64,000 bases of DNA, from NCBI GenBank assembly GCA_019828545.1, contig JACVRA010000134.1, positions 112,291 through 176,290 of the forward strand. Reading direction: 5' to 3'. The number at the start of each line of letters is the position of its first letter. The stretch's first letter is position 1. Below are positions 21,533 to 33,263 of this stretch, piece by piece. Made by a program: the position numbers and the translations under genes. Source of the stretch: Paracamarosporium sp. OC-R06-R3 (taxonomy: Eukaryota; Ascomycota; Dothideomycetes; Pleosporales; Didymosphaeriaceae). Below the pieces are notes generated by a model. That model ran no database searches and was not told where the DNA came from. It saw only the letters and a program-made list of their open reading frames with translations.

Positions 21533-24281
21533 GTTTTAGTCTTCTTAGTTTTCGAGGTTTGGAAACAGGTGAGGTCAGGTTGGGTCCGTTGAGAAGGGAT
21601 TGTTGTATGGAATGTATTGAAACCGGTTGATGTTCCGAGATTCGATTTCGTGGTGGTTGAAGTTGAGGAGAGATAGTGAGAGGGGATCTCTCATATGCGT
21701 ATGACATTGAGCCGCGTAGTCTGCCTCAGCAGGTAAACCACTACGACTCTTGGCGTCTTAATGTGTGTGAAAGATAAACTTATGAGCGAGTTCTACGTGA
21801 ACGAGGAACTTGGACAAAACCACCTGTAGAAATGGTGTTAACTAGGAAATCTTAGCAACGCTTGAAGACGTTCCTAAATGTATTAGTAGAATATTTGTGT
21901 AGTAACTATACGATCAGAATTCGGTTATGAAAAGTTATGTGCATGATAGCATTTGCGAGAACTTGTGCCGTTGAGGCCTTAATGTCTCTCGTAAAGTCTG
22001 ATCACTTTTCTCAAAAGACTAAGAACCAATTTCGGTGTGGCAATTGAGGCGGGCATAAGATGGGCCATAGTTCTCTTGATACACAACTGCCCGGTAGACC
22101 TCCATTATTTTGGTAAGATTGTATTTCATTGAAGCGTCTTGCCTGGAGTGCTGGTTACCTCGTCCGAGTGAGTCTTGTTTAGTCATGGTAGAGGTGGCTC
22201 TTGAAGCTCTTAATAAACTTCAATAGGTTTTGTATCGTCATTTCACTAACATAACCGTCTCCCATGAAGATGTCCTGAATAATGATCGGTTAGCTATGGG
22301 CAGGGATGACGTACGTGTTCGCCGTCAAAGCATCGCCACCTAGTCATTCACGAAGTTGCTCGTGCATCTTTGTGGGTAGCAATTGGTTTGCCACGGGAAC
22401 CTGTATTTAATATACAAAAAGGCCATCGAGCTATAATAGTGATGGAAGTGTCGTATGAGGAATAAGACTTATATCACTCCACAATCTATAGGATCTGTTC
22501 TGTCTATCGACCTCGCTAGATCTCGAGCTATCCAAGGAATCCAATCACATAAATAGATAAAAGAGGCTCGCTTGCACAGTTGATTGATACTTTTAGTACC
22601 ATTCCTCGTGTAGCAACAAGGCTCTGTAGAAGAGCTCTGTGATATCTAGCAGATCACTCAATCAAATGAATAAATAGTTTCGCGGTACCCAATAACGATT
22701 TATAGGAATTTTTGGTATCAGATTGAGATACTTAGTTATTACGATTATCATTAAGGGTAAAGAACACGAAATGTAAGAGCCGTGTATAACACAAACAGGG
22801 GTATATAACGCCAAACTATGCAATAGGTAAAGAAAGTACCATCCAAAATCAACATCATAACATGCATGCCATGATCGTGCGAAAAGAAAATTAGTCCAAG
22901 ATCCCTCAGAAAACAAATATTAGAACGAGCCGAAAATCGTTGATAAGTCAAACCGCATCGTGAACTCCTCCGTGATCCAAATTTTCAAACAAAACCATGT
23001 GCTCCAATCATGTAGAGCAGAGCCGTGTAGCAGAACCGTATAGCAAAACCATAAACATGCAGTCGTGACCGAAACCATGTACCGTACCCGCGTATGAAGA
23101 TTGTGTAAGATGAACCGCGCCGTAAACCAAACCCGTCTAGCTTGGACATGAACCGTTAAAGTTAGTCGAACACCCAATGAACTCCAGTTCTGTATATCTG
23201 CGCATGTCATCCTCTGTATAGTGTCCTTGATCGTTGTATATTCAGTGTCCTCCCAACACGCAAGATTCCCAATTATTATCGTGGTCCCTTCCATCGTCAA
23301 AATTTTTCTTTTTCTTTTTTTTTTTGATTTTATTTTGATGATGTTTGCCATACCAGCCTTAATCGCACTCCCACTCGCAATAACATCCCACGTCCACCGA
23401 AAGGTATCGTCAAGCTAGGCGTTTCCCTCCTAGTTATCAGATACCAACCCACCGAGTCGAGCGTGCACTCTCTCATCGGTGGGTCTCGGTGGACAGTGAT
23501 TTGTTTTTGCGCGAGGGCAGCGAGGGCTTCAGGGATCCGAGTGGTGGTCGTTGCGAGTATCGACTATCCCGTGGAATTGGAGTATAGTCCCCTTTTTTTT
23601 AAATTGTATCCGACTTAATGTGTGAACTAGAAAATCCCGGCGATTGGGGGAAGTACAGCGTGGAGTCGAGCAAGCGCAACATATTGTTGACACCAGATCT
23701 TTCGACCTCTGTATACGCCTATGATATGGCGTTCTCAGCTTGCAATTAAGCGAGAGCACATCTGTAGACGCGAAGAGATTCTTAAGATTGGCATTCCGCG
23801 AGGAGGAACTTGCAGTGTCTCTCCTATTGCGGTGTTGCGCTTGCAGACCATGGGTTCCATGATCTTGGATACTGTTCGTGTGTAGTTGTTGTGGTGGGAT
23901 CTTCTAGATATCAAGTCGGAACGATTCTATGGGTTTGTAGTTGGAATGGGGATACAGGATACTCGAACTCGGAAAGTGTTTGATTTACTGGGCGCGATGG
24001 CGATAGTGGCGGTTTTCTTTGGTGTGGCAAAGTACTAATCATGTTTTCTTTTTTCTTTTTTTTTTGACTTAAATTTGTGGGTTTGATTGGGAATCTTGCG
24101 GGATGGGACCTTGGACAACAGCAAGGTATTTGGCGGTCGGGATCGTGGGTTCGCTCCGGCGAACAGAGGGATGACAATTGCAGGTTCTTGAGAAACATCT
24201 ATGGCCGGCGTCGGGAGCCTCGATAGATGCCTTGATCTGGTCGATTACGATTTCGTGTGTTGTCTTGGGGACGCCGGTTTC
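21533..24281. other. AT-rich gene-free interval with simple repeats
   Basis: About 2.7 kb. It holds poly-T/TTTC tracts (about 23305-23335 and 24040-24065), a three-unit 13-bp tandem repeat (23016-23054) and an 8-bp inverted repeat (23448-23455 with 23476-23483). ORFs here (for example 22920-23351 minus) lack protein-like composition. No transposase, reverse transcriptase or terminal repeat was recognised. The last 80 bp could include an alternative end of the CCCH gene. Confidence 0.5.
23016..23054. repeat. 13-bp tandem repeat, three imperfect units
   Basis: Three successive units start AGCAGAGCC, AGCAGAACC and AGCAAAACC with exact 13-bp spacing. The surrounding 200 bp carry further scattered ACCGT/ACCAT words, suggesting a decayed minisatellite. 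Confidence 0.5.
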
Positions 24282-27200
24282 CTAAGCGTTGAGTGTAGTC
24301 GGTAGCTGGTCGGTTGCCGTCAGCAGCTCCGCGAATGTGAAGCTCATCAACACTCTCAGAAGATCTAGGTTTTTCTTCGTGATATCAGCACTTGATCCTT
24401 CCAACTGAATTCCATGGTTAATTTTACCTGATGCGGTTGGAGTCTGCGATCCAGTCTTGAACGCACGAGGACCGGTCGGTGTCTCAGGGCCATCATTCTC
24501 ACGATCATCCTGGTCTACGGGAAACTGTTAGCGACTAGTCATGGGTTATAAGCTCATCATGATACACTCACCTGATCTATGGCGCTTCGCATCTCGCGTT
24601 ACAGAGCAGTTGTTGCCATTAGCCTTGCGCTTGTGACCTTGCTGCGGACCATCGTAGCTTATGCGGTCCGCAAGAGATGGTTTAGGGTTGGTGACTTTTT
24701 GGTCTTTCCTGTCGGGGCCAAATCGAGGAGCTGGCGTAGGTGTGGCACTCAAGTATTCATTGTGCATCCGCCAGTTTCTAGGCGGAAGCATGCTCGCATT
24801 GTTGACCGGCTGCGAGTTCTGATTACTAGACACAAAACGCGCTGAGGGTATCTGTACTTGTTTTTCTCCTCGACCAAGCTGACCAGCACCAGTCTTTGAG
24901 CCTACAGCAGGCGAATATAGAGTGGATTGCGACAGTTCCGTCGGCGGGCTCGACCAAGACGCTAATGGGCTGGATTGTGGCGTAAACTGGGTGGACATCG
25001 ATGAGAACGGGCTGAATTGCGGCGTCATTTGATTGGATGGTTTCTTGAACGGCCCTGGGGTTTGATATGGCCCTTGGGTGACGGGTCGGCCCATCTGGTT
25101 GGAAGCTCTGAAGATACCTGCGCTCTCGTCACGCTTCTTCCTATTACAATTCCGCTTGAGGTGACCGGCGATGCCGCAATAGTGACAAGTACGGGCACCT
25201 TGGCTGTTGGCGGGGGACAACTGCTGCCTGGAAAGGTCTGGTGTTCGTAACAGTCCATAAGCACCCACTAGGCCGTTGTGATTGGGAGCACCGTGAAGTT
25301 GCGGCGCATAACCAAAGGGAAAAGCACCCCCGTTCGGCCAAAAGCCATTTTTGGCCATGAGCATAGGATTTCCAAGTACCTTGAGACCTGGGGGTGGCAT
25401 CATAGTCGGATTCATGGAAGAACTTCCAGCATGAACAGGTGCGGTTTGCCCAAACGCAGCAGACTGGTTTCCTTTCTCTATTGAGATTAGGTTATTTGAG
25501 ACAGTAACAGAAGAAGCATTAGCGAAGGTTTTCACATCTTTCTCCAGCTTGCTGCGCTTGTGGGGCTCATCATCTGCAGTAGGTGCCTGGCGTTTCGATC
25601 CAGTCCCCTGTGGCTCTTCGCGGGTATGCAGCTTCCACCTGCATCGGTTTGTCTTCTGATAATAACATGATCCAGTTATGAAGAAGTGTGGGCAGACATC
25701 AGGATGCTTCGGTTTACCTCGAGGTGGTGTGTTCGGTCCAGGATGGTGTTTGTGGCATTCCTTATCCATTGGGCATGCCGGCCAGTCTGAGCATCGCTCC
25801 GGGATTGTCAGTGAATCCGGTATATCTGGATGCTTATTGTAAGTGACTTGCACACCAGCAAGATCATGCTCAAGCCAACACGCTTTGCCGCGCCAGCACT
25901 TCCCGGTCTGTAGCATGTTTCGACACAGTATCCTCGTTCCTCCCCCGGATGTACGCTGAGCCAAGCTCAGAGGCCTACGGTCCGGCTGGTCAGTCGGTGC
26001 GAGCGGATCATACACAGGTGAGTAGTAGAGCGGCGGCTGCCTAGGTGCATTACGAACATGTGAATGTTCGCACCTGTCGTCCAGATTCCGGCAACTTCCA
26101 GTTTCCCAGAACACACAGATGAACCTGCTTTTTCCATGCGGTAGACAGTGGTAGTTTCTGCAATTCGACCTCGTGCAGGAATTAGTCTGCCAATACCTAC
26201 AGATAACTATCCGAGGCGGGAGTAAACTAGGGTGCGTGGATGCTACATGCATATTACGCGGATACAATGGATCGTCGTGCGCAAGGTCGCAATCCACGTC
26301 GTTGCACTGGTTTTTCAACCAATTCGGACACAGACCGGGTTGTGACAAATCGGGATGCAATCTCATACAACCACCGGCTTTCTTGTTTGAGATACACATT
26401 TGTGGTATAGCAAGGCCCCTCTCGTGTGAATCCACCCATTTTTGGCAGACTATCGTACATTTCGCATGATGGTCATCAGCAATGTGAATAGCTACAACAA
26501 CAGAATCGGCAGAGCAGATGCTCTCTGTGGCTTCATCGTCTTCGACAAAAGATTCTTGATCCGTGTCGTCGTGTTCCACTACACGGTTTTCTTGGCCATT
26601 GGATCCATTAGAGCCTGTTGAGGGAGAAGAATTGTCACGAGCCGATATTTGATGACTGGCCTGGTCTGCTAACCATTCGTCGACCATATCATGCCTGTTA
26701 CTCCGGAACTTCACATTTTTGAAATCAATCAGCGGAGCCGAATCGGTTTTCGGTGAGGCGGAAGAAACACCACTATCGGCGTTTTTGAAGACAGATGATA
26801 CACCCGAGAACCAAACGCCGCGCGGAGGTGACTTGAGCTGGGGCATTGGCCAATCATGTGAAGGAGCTTGAGCATCCACCAAGATGTCGATAAGATAATC
26901 GATCATATCAAGGAGGTCAGCATGTGTGAGTCCGTCCACTATAGTATCTACAAGTGCTTCCTGTGCCACCTTGGCCGCCTTTACATGGCGTAGAATATGC
27001 AGAGCGTGGTTGTCTGACTTATTTGCATGGGCGATACCGAGAAACTCTTCGGGAGGCGCATGGAACTTGAGTAAAGTGTAGAAGCTCCTGCAGAGCGGAG
27101 TAAGGATCTCTCTGTAGAGCTGAGCTTCAGTCTTAGGCTCAGTCCAAATGCTGACCCAAGAGGTAGGGGTATTAAACCCGCCAAGTTTCTGCAGCGCTTC

Positions 27201-28932
27201 TAAGCATCGATTCACAAACTCTTCTTTTCGATGTCCAGCCTGACTGATCACATAAGACCCGAACTCCGATGGGTCTGGTGCTTGTTCTTGGAAGCTGAGA
27301 CTCGGATCGACTAAGACCGGCTCGGATTCTAGTCCGCAGTAAATGGAATTTTGAAGAGTGACAAGCTCCTTCACTCGGTTCCAATTAAGCTCTTCTTCTT
27401 CTTTTCGCGCTTGCTGGATGCAAAGATCTTCAATCTCTGGGCGCTGACCAGGTCTCGATGAGATAGCCTTAGGCTTCAGCGGTACACGAGTTACCAGCCG
27501 TCCTTTCTCGGATTCACCTGGTACTGAGTTCATATATGGCATGAAGTTGTACCACTGGAGTGAAGCTAGCTGGCTAGTAACGGCTTGGATGAAGTGTCCG
27601 TCAATCGTGTCTGGGTTTGCCAGTCGCCAGGCTTCAAGCAAGGTCACGAAGCGAGCTACTGATGACCACGGCAAGCCGAGTAGTCCCATACCGTTCCGGT
27701 AACAGTATTGCGCAAGCTCGTAGACCCGTCCTGACCTCATGACACATTCCTCTAGAAACGGCGAAGCACGAAGCTCTTGGCCGGTCGCCGTATCAAGGAA
27801 GCCACAGAAGATATCCCAATCGCTTCGTAGATGGGTATACTGCTGCCAATTCTTTGCAAGCTGGGCATTGGGCAGCTGGTCAACAACATGGCTGAGATAG
27901 ACTCTGATGGATGTCGGCATCTGATAATCGTTGGGTATGACCACTGTCTTAGTCCACCGCTGGAAGATGGCTTGTCGCTTTTGCTTTGCCATCGAGCGGA
28001 GAGCACGAATCTTTTGCCTTCGGGTAAAGATTCCTTTCCTGATCTCTGCAAGATCTTGGAAAGACTTGCAACCATAGATCTTTGAATGGAGTTGCGCAGC
28101 TAATGTCTCCTGCGAAACGATGTCCTGCATCTCGGTATCATCTGAACCGGACGTATGACGCTTGTCTTGATGCTGTGGAGCAGCTTGCAGATCGAACAAC
28201 CGCTTTGCGTGGGGTATGATAGGACGTACAATGCGGTAGAAGGTCTTTAGGCTAAGATTCTTCTTGCTGCGTAGCGTAGTGGCTGCGCCGTCGAGTGCCT
28301 CGATGTCCCAAGTGTCTGACTCCATGAGACGGCTCCTCATCTGCTTACGCGCGATCGCAGCTTTCTTGTCCAACGACGCCCGGATCTCCATCAGGTCACC
28401 GAGAGCCTGCGAAGCGAGTATACGCTCGGTGACAGGGCCCCGTGTTACATCCTTGTACTCGAGATCGAATGGATCCGCAATCGAATCGTGGTCTAGCCTG
28501 GGGCGCTTGCCGACGAATGCCTTGATGATACGATTAGCTGCTACAGAATAAGACTGTGTAGTGGTAACTTACATAGGCCTCTGAGTCTGTTAAGAAATCT
28601 TCGTCAAGTTCACCGGATCGCTTGCGCTTACGCCCCTGCTGCGTCGAGTCTGTGGCATGGACGGGCGAGGACGGGGCATATGCAGCTGCTGGTCCTTGCT
28701 GCTTGCATTGCCGCTGCTCCTGTACGGTCGCCGTAGCGAACCACTTCCTGTCGGCACGAGAAAGCTGTGCCATAGCCAAAAGAGGCTTCACGAGGAAGTA
28801 GAAGGATGTATGCGTGAGAGTGTCCTTGTCATTCTGCTCGCGCAGTCCGGGCACCATAGCTTCGAGCGCCTGAAGGACCCAAAGCCCTAGTGTGTGCTCG
28901 TCGCCCAAAAGGCTTGCTTTGATATCTGACAT
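24282..28932 (-). CDS. Large multi-CCCH zinc-finger protein with CCHC knuckle
   Basis: Exon 1 is 28573-28932 (ATG at 28932), exon 2 is 24572-28520 and exon 3 is 24282-24514. The 52-bp and 57-bp introns have CTAAT/CTAAC branch sites and keep frame; the result is about 1513 aa. The N-terminal half is mostly helical without a known domain. Between about residues 850 and 1070 lie at least five CCCH units, for example C-x7-C-x4-C-x3-H (CRYWQTNSCTRSNCRNYH), C-x7-C-x6-C-x3-H and C-x8-C-x5-C-x3-H. Near residue 1232 is a CCHC knuckle, CHYCGIAGHLKRNC. Together these point to RNA binding. The long tail is Pro/Gln/Ser-rich. A 63-nt intron-like stretch (24365-24427, a multiple of 3) may be spliced or kept, and another frame rich in Arg/Asn stays open to 24199, so the C-terminus is uncertain. 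No named family is assigned. Confidence 0.8.
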
Positions 28933-29923
28933 GATGAAGCACCTCACCAAGCTTCACTTGCCAGAAGGAAAAGAGGGTAGAGAGGGTTGTTCACTCTGAG
29001 GAACTAATTACAACTGCACCTAATGGTATGATTGATAATGAGTTCGGGGAATGAGGGGTGGAGAGAAGTAGAGAACGAGAGAAGAAGAAGATGGACACTT
29101 TGGTGTATGGTTCGACGAAACTGGAAGGTCTCGTGAGTTGACGTTCAAAGTGTGCGGGTGAGGTTGAGGGCAGGCAGGAGAGCGCTGTGTGGGCGACTTG
29201 TATACTGAGGGCAACAGACACTGGGCTTGGCACGCGCGCGCGGCCTGACCGCCGTGCTGAGTTGAGTTTTGGGAAGGTTGATTTTGCAGGTGAACTGACA
29301 GCACCGGGCGCGCCATGATGGCGCGAGGGGGAGACATGACAGGAGGGTAAGGCACAGCGACAAGGGATTGAGATATGGTGTGTATATTGAAATATGGATG
29401 GTACATGTTCTTTTTTCGCCGGATGGCATATCTAGACGAGGGATATCGCGGGCAGTTCTGCGAGCCTTCGTCAGTGATGACACGCGTGCTAGTATGGCGT
29501 CGATCCGCCCGTGAACTCACCCGAGACATATAGACACGAGCCATTGCTGTGCTATAGAGATTGCACCAGACATCGACCATGGCATGCTGGAGCCTGCCTC
29601 GCCATGTATCGACACCATGCTCTTCCGGCGTGCCCAGGGGCGTCTGCCAAGCAATGAATGTTCGCGCACCAATCGTCTAGCAGCATTTGGATGGCCACCC
29701 AAACGACTCATCAGAACCGTCGATCACGTTCAAAGCCTACAGGATTCCGCATAGAGAGCACGGCGACGATGGGGGTGTCCAACGGGTGAGCGGTCGCAGG
29801 GCGTCGGCGCCGAAGCAGCTAGTGGCCGACAGGGGCGCCCGTGCCGTGTCGACGGAGAGAATGGCAGCAGGCTCGAGGCCACGGCCACGGCCACGGCATC
29901 GATGCGTGCCCTCTCCGCCTGCG
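28933..29923. promoter_or_regulatory. Divergent promoter region, CCCH gene / Zn2Cys6 gene
   Basis: Roughly 1 kb between divergent starts, becoming strongly GC-rich toward the regulator gene. Minus-strand ORFs in it (for example 29020-29580) are Pro/Ser/Arg-rich by composition and lack motifs. The in-frame ATG at 29861 could be the true start of the regulator. Confidence 0.5.
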
Positions 29924-32080
29924 ATGCGCAATCCCGTCGCCTGTGTCTCCTGCCGGAGCGCGAAGCAGAAATGCATCCACAACGGTTCGTCGCGTCCCCC
30001 CACCGCCAGGCGGCGTGCTGATGGCCCCAGACGCTCCGCCCTGCGACCGATGCAAAGCAGCGGGGAGGGCGCATCTCTGCGAGTTCCCTCCGCCAGGAAC
30101 GAGCGCCATTCACCGCAGGCCCAAGCGGCCGAGGCAGGACGACGCGCCTACGCCGCCGGCATCGACGGTCGCGCAGCAGCCGTATCGTGCGGCGGCCGGC
30201 AGCGCGCCCACTGCTGCCTCTGCCGCCGCTTCGGCAGCCCTCTCGCCGGCCGCCACGGCATCTCTGCTCGACCGCCTGGACCCCTTCAGCCTGCTCACCG
30301 ACGAAGTCGTCAACAGCTACCTGCGCTGCAGCTACAAATGGAGCTTCCACCACACGCCCACGCTGCTGCTGCGCATCCGCGACCGCACCCTCGAGCCATG
30401 GATGGTCTGGGCCATGCTCGCCCTGGCCGTCCGGTACGCCCGCCTGCCCTCCCCACGGCTTCGCTAACCGCCGCAGCTTCGTCCGCGAGCCGCCCACGCC
30501 CTTCACCACCCAGATTGAGGCCAGCAATGCCTTCGCCGCCCACGCCCGCCAGATCCTGCAGTCCGACCTCGAGACCCCCAGCATCGGCCGCGTCCAAGCC
30601 CTCCTGATGCTGACGGGCCACGACTGGGGGGCCGGCAACGGCCGCAGGGCCTGGATCTATCTCGGCATGGCCATCCGCCTCATCGAGGTCATGGACATCA
30701 CCCACGAGCCCAAGACGCCCCGCAACAGGAAGCCCACGCGCGACGAGTTCATCGATGCCGAGGTGCGCCGCCGGACGGCCTGGACCTGCTTCTTGATGGA
30801 CTCGCTACTCAGCGGCGGCAGAGGCCGCAAGCGCTCGCTGGCAGCCAGTGACATGGCCATCCAGCTGCCCTGCGAGCGCGAGGACTTTGTCTTCGGCGAG
30901 CCCGTCTGCACACAGCGCCTCGACGGCTCCATACACATGCCCCCGCTGTCTCTGGCCGTCGGGGAGCTCGGCATAATCGCCTACAGCCTCCGTGCTGCCA
31001 ACATCTGGGGCAAGGTAGCCCGCTGGGCCTGCTCCGAGGAGCTCAAGACGCAGCTTCCTTGGTCAGTAACGTCCCAATTCCAGCAGCTCATATACGAGCT
31101 GGAAAACTGGAAGAGTTCGTTGCCGCCCCGGCTGCAGTACGAGCTGTTCTTGCTACACAGCCACAATGCCGTAGACCAGGGACAAGCATATTGTTACATG
31201 CATTGTATCTTTTTCATGAGCGGCATGTTCCTGCACCGCGCATACCTACCCGTCCTGGGACCGCAGAATACACCCGAAGAGGCACTCCATGAGTATAGCG
31301 AGCACATGGAAAGATGGAAGACGTGGCAGAAATCCTCGAGGAGGGATCTCTTCAACGAAGCCTCCTTGGTCCTCGACATGCTTGAGGAGATGCGCAACTT
31401 TGGCGTCTTCTTTCTGCGCGGCCTAGTCCCGTGGATTGGCTTCACCATCTACACTGCTGTGGGAGTGATGCTATACAGCTATAATTTCCCATCCACTGAA
31501 GACGATCCACGGGTCACGGAGAAGGCACGAGAGCGCGTCATCCGAGGCTGTACCTTTTTAAAGGAAATGAAGAACCAATGGCCAATGTCGGAGACGTGGT
31601 TCGAGACTATCAAGCGCATGCAGGCTTATTACCGTTCTGTGCTAGGACAGGACGGGCCAGTGTCGCCGGATGAGCGTCAGGCGCTGCGACGTGCCATGGT
31701 CGACTACGGGGCCTTGCAGCCGTCACCAGTACAGCGACCGGTAGACGCCAAACCGCCCGTAGACTCGAGCGTTGTTCGCAGTAGTCTTGTGCAAGAGGTA
31801 CATATTACCCCCGCACTCTCCAAACATTGCTAACATCCACCAGCAGCACCCTACCAGTGCACCCACACAGCAGCAAATGATCTCCCCGCCAGAGTCTACA
31901 CCGAACGGCTATGCCTCGAATTTCTCCTGGAACGGACAGCATACCATTCCGCCTCTTGAGGATGACGACGCGTTTAACTTGAATTTTGACTTTACGAGCG
32001 CAGATATGGAAGAGATGATGAGGGACGCAACGCAGGAGTTTTGGGCTTCTTTCCCCGGTGAAGTTGGTGTAGGATATTAG
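29924..32080 (+). CDS. Zn2Cys6 transcription factor with fungal-specific TF domain
   Basis: Exons 29924-29984, 30031-30433, 30477-31797 and 31844-32080, with introns of 43-46 bp, give 673 aa; an in-frame ATG at 29861 would add 21 Arg/Pro-rich residues. The binuclear cluster is split by intron 1: CVSCRSAKQKC, then (after splicing) CIHNDAPPCDRC, then C after eight residues. The spacing C-x2-C-x6-C-x8-C-x2-C-x8-C fits the family, counting the Cys of CIHN as the third. A basic linker RRPKRPRQ follows. The middle homology region (about 120-500) has the FVREPPTPF...ALLMLTGHDWGAG...AWIYLGMAIRL and RRRTAWTCFLMDSLLS signatures of fungal_trans domains. The C-terminus is acidic and Phe/Trp-rich (FNLNFDF...FWASFPG), a plausible activation domain. 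It binds DNA in the nucleus; target genes cannot be read from context. Confidence 0.9.
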
Positions 32081-32386
32081 TAGTCAAGCACACAGTTACA
32101 GTATGTACCGCGATGATTGCAGTGTCCATCCTCCAGGGCACAAGATATACAATCGCATTAGCGCACACGAGGAAACCAACACTGCACCTGCACCTGCACC
32201 TGTTTGGGTGGTAGTGAACTTGCTCTAAGCGCGGCCGCGCCGGCTTGTCACCCCACTTCGACAACGAAAATTTTCTGCACAATTGATGTATGATGAACTT
32301 GAGCATTGAATCCAACAATATGAATATAGTTTTTGCGTGGATTGAATTTTTCATCAAACAGCTTAACCAACATTGAGCAACTGATA

Positions 32387-32469
32387 GGCCATGTGGCCCA
32401 ATGGCAAGGCGCTTGACTACGATTCAGTACGTTATCAAGAGATTCCAGGTTCGACCCCTGGCATGGTCA
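32387..32469 (+). tRNA. tRNA-Arg(ACG) with 11-nt intron
   Basis: The acceptor stem GGCCATG/CATGGTC pairs with one G-U; discriminator base A at 32469. The D-arm is GCC...GGC, the anticodon stem CTTGA/TCAAG and the T-arm CCAGG-TTCGACC-CCTGG. The anticodon ACG lies at 32419-32421 (reads CGU after A-to-I change). The stem closes only if 32423-32433 is removed, an intron at the canonical position one base 3' of the anticodon. A- and B-box promoter elements are internal (B box GGTTCGACCCC). Confidence 0.93.
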
Positions 32470-32482
32470 AAACATCACATTC

Positions 32483-32487
32483 TTTTT
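32483..32487 (+). terminator. RNA polymerase III T-run
   Basis: TTTTT begins 14 bp after the tRNA discriminator base, the expected Pol III termination signal. Confidence 0.7.
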
Positions 32488-33263
32488 GCCCTTCCATGAC
32501 CCCCAACTATCATGTTAGGTAGACTGACTCTTTCTTCATCATATCTTTTTGTTACTTTTGGAGGTGCAAGGGTGTGTCTGGTGCAAATCTAGGGAGCGAG
32601 AGTAAGGATTTTACAGTGCTTTGCAACACAAGCAACGGATCATTTCACATCTACTACAGATTCTGCGAACTCTGCTACGAGCCTCACGAGATATTCGTGA
32701 GTGTACTGTGTCCATCGCATGCCTATGCTCTTTGTAGTAGCGCTAGCACGTTCTGGTTTCGTAGGCCTCGGCACTTGGTCCTGCTTTTGCGTGCTCGCCC
32801 CCGCCGTACTAAACTTAGTTCACTCTACAAGTCGATGCCACCGTTGACACTATCTACGTGTTGTAAAGCAAGGTAAGCTACAGTCGTATACTTCTGGTCT
32901 TCGTTCCACATTTGGAGAAGGTGTGATCGATGATATCGTCGAGTGCAAGCATCAAGATCTCGGATTGTATGTGATAAGCTCCGAAATCGGCGCTCACACT
33001 GGTCGCATAGAAGCTTATACCTGCAGCAAAGGTCTTTTAGGCAAGTCGCCAATCTGCAGCTCCGGCGTGGATTGAACATATAGAGCCGGTCCAAGATCGA
33101 TGCGTTCAACTGTTGTCGTTACTCCCTGAGTCATTTATCTCGGCCGCGCATTGAACGACACGAGCGTCGACCTGATCCTACAACATCAACTTGTTCTCTC
33201 TTCACATCAAACATTTGTTTTCTCTCCGAAGCTCCCAGGGTTACTAGTCCTTGTACCACCATC

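Larger units (their letters stand above)
32081..33263. other. Intergenic interval containing a tRNA gene
   Basis: About 1.2 kb between the Zn2Cys6 gene and the split-barrel protein gene. Apart from the tRNA and its T-run I see no gene; ORFs at 32574-32876 and 32825-33109 lack coding character. Confidence 0.5.

Noticed and set aside
22920..23351. Minus-strand 143-codon ORF in the AT-rich gap
   Set aside because: It runs through the 13-bp repeat and a poly-T tract; Lys-run and repeat-derived residues, no protein-like pattern.
24365..24427. Firm third intron in the CCCH gene
   Set aside because: The GTAAAA donor and CCTAG acceptor are acceptable but both splicing and retention keep frame, so I left it as an option rather than a fixed exon boundary.
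28538..28572. Short 32- to 35-bp intron ending at CTGTAG or GTAGCAG in the CCCH gene
   Set aside because: Those acceptors break the frame; the AAG acceptor at 28521 with a CTAAT branch restores it and gives a normal 52-bp intron.
29020..29580. Minus-strand 186-codon ORF upstream of the CCCH gene
   Set aside because: Composition (Ser/Pro/Arg, His runs) is what GC-rich promoter DNA gives by chance; no splice partners or domains.
32423..32433. Reading the tRNA as an intronless type II tRNA with a long variable arm
   Set aside because: The anticodon stem would mispair and the arm would not fold; the intron model pairs all stems.
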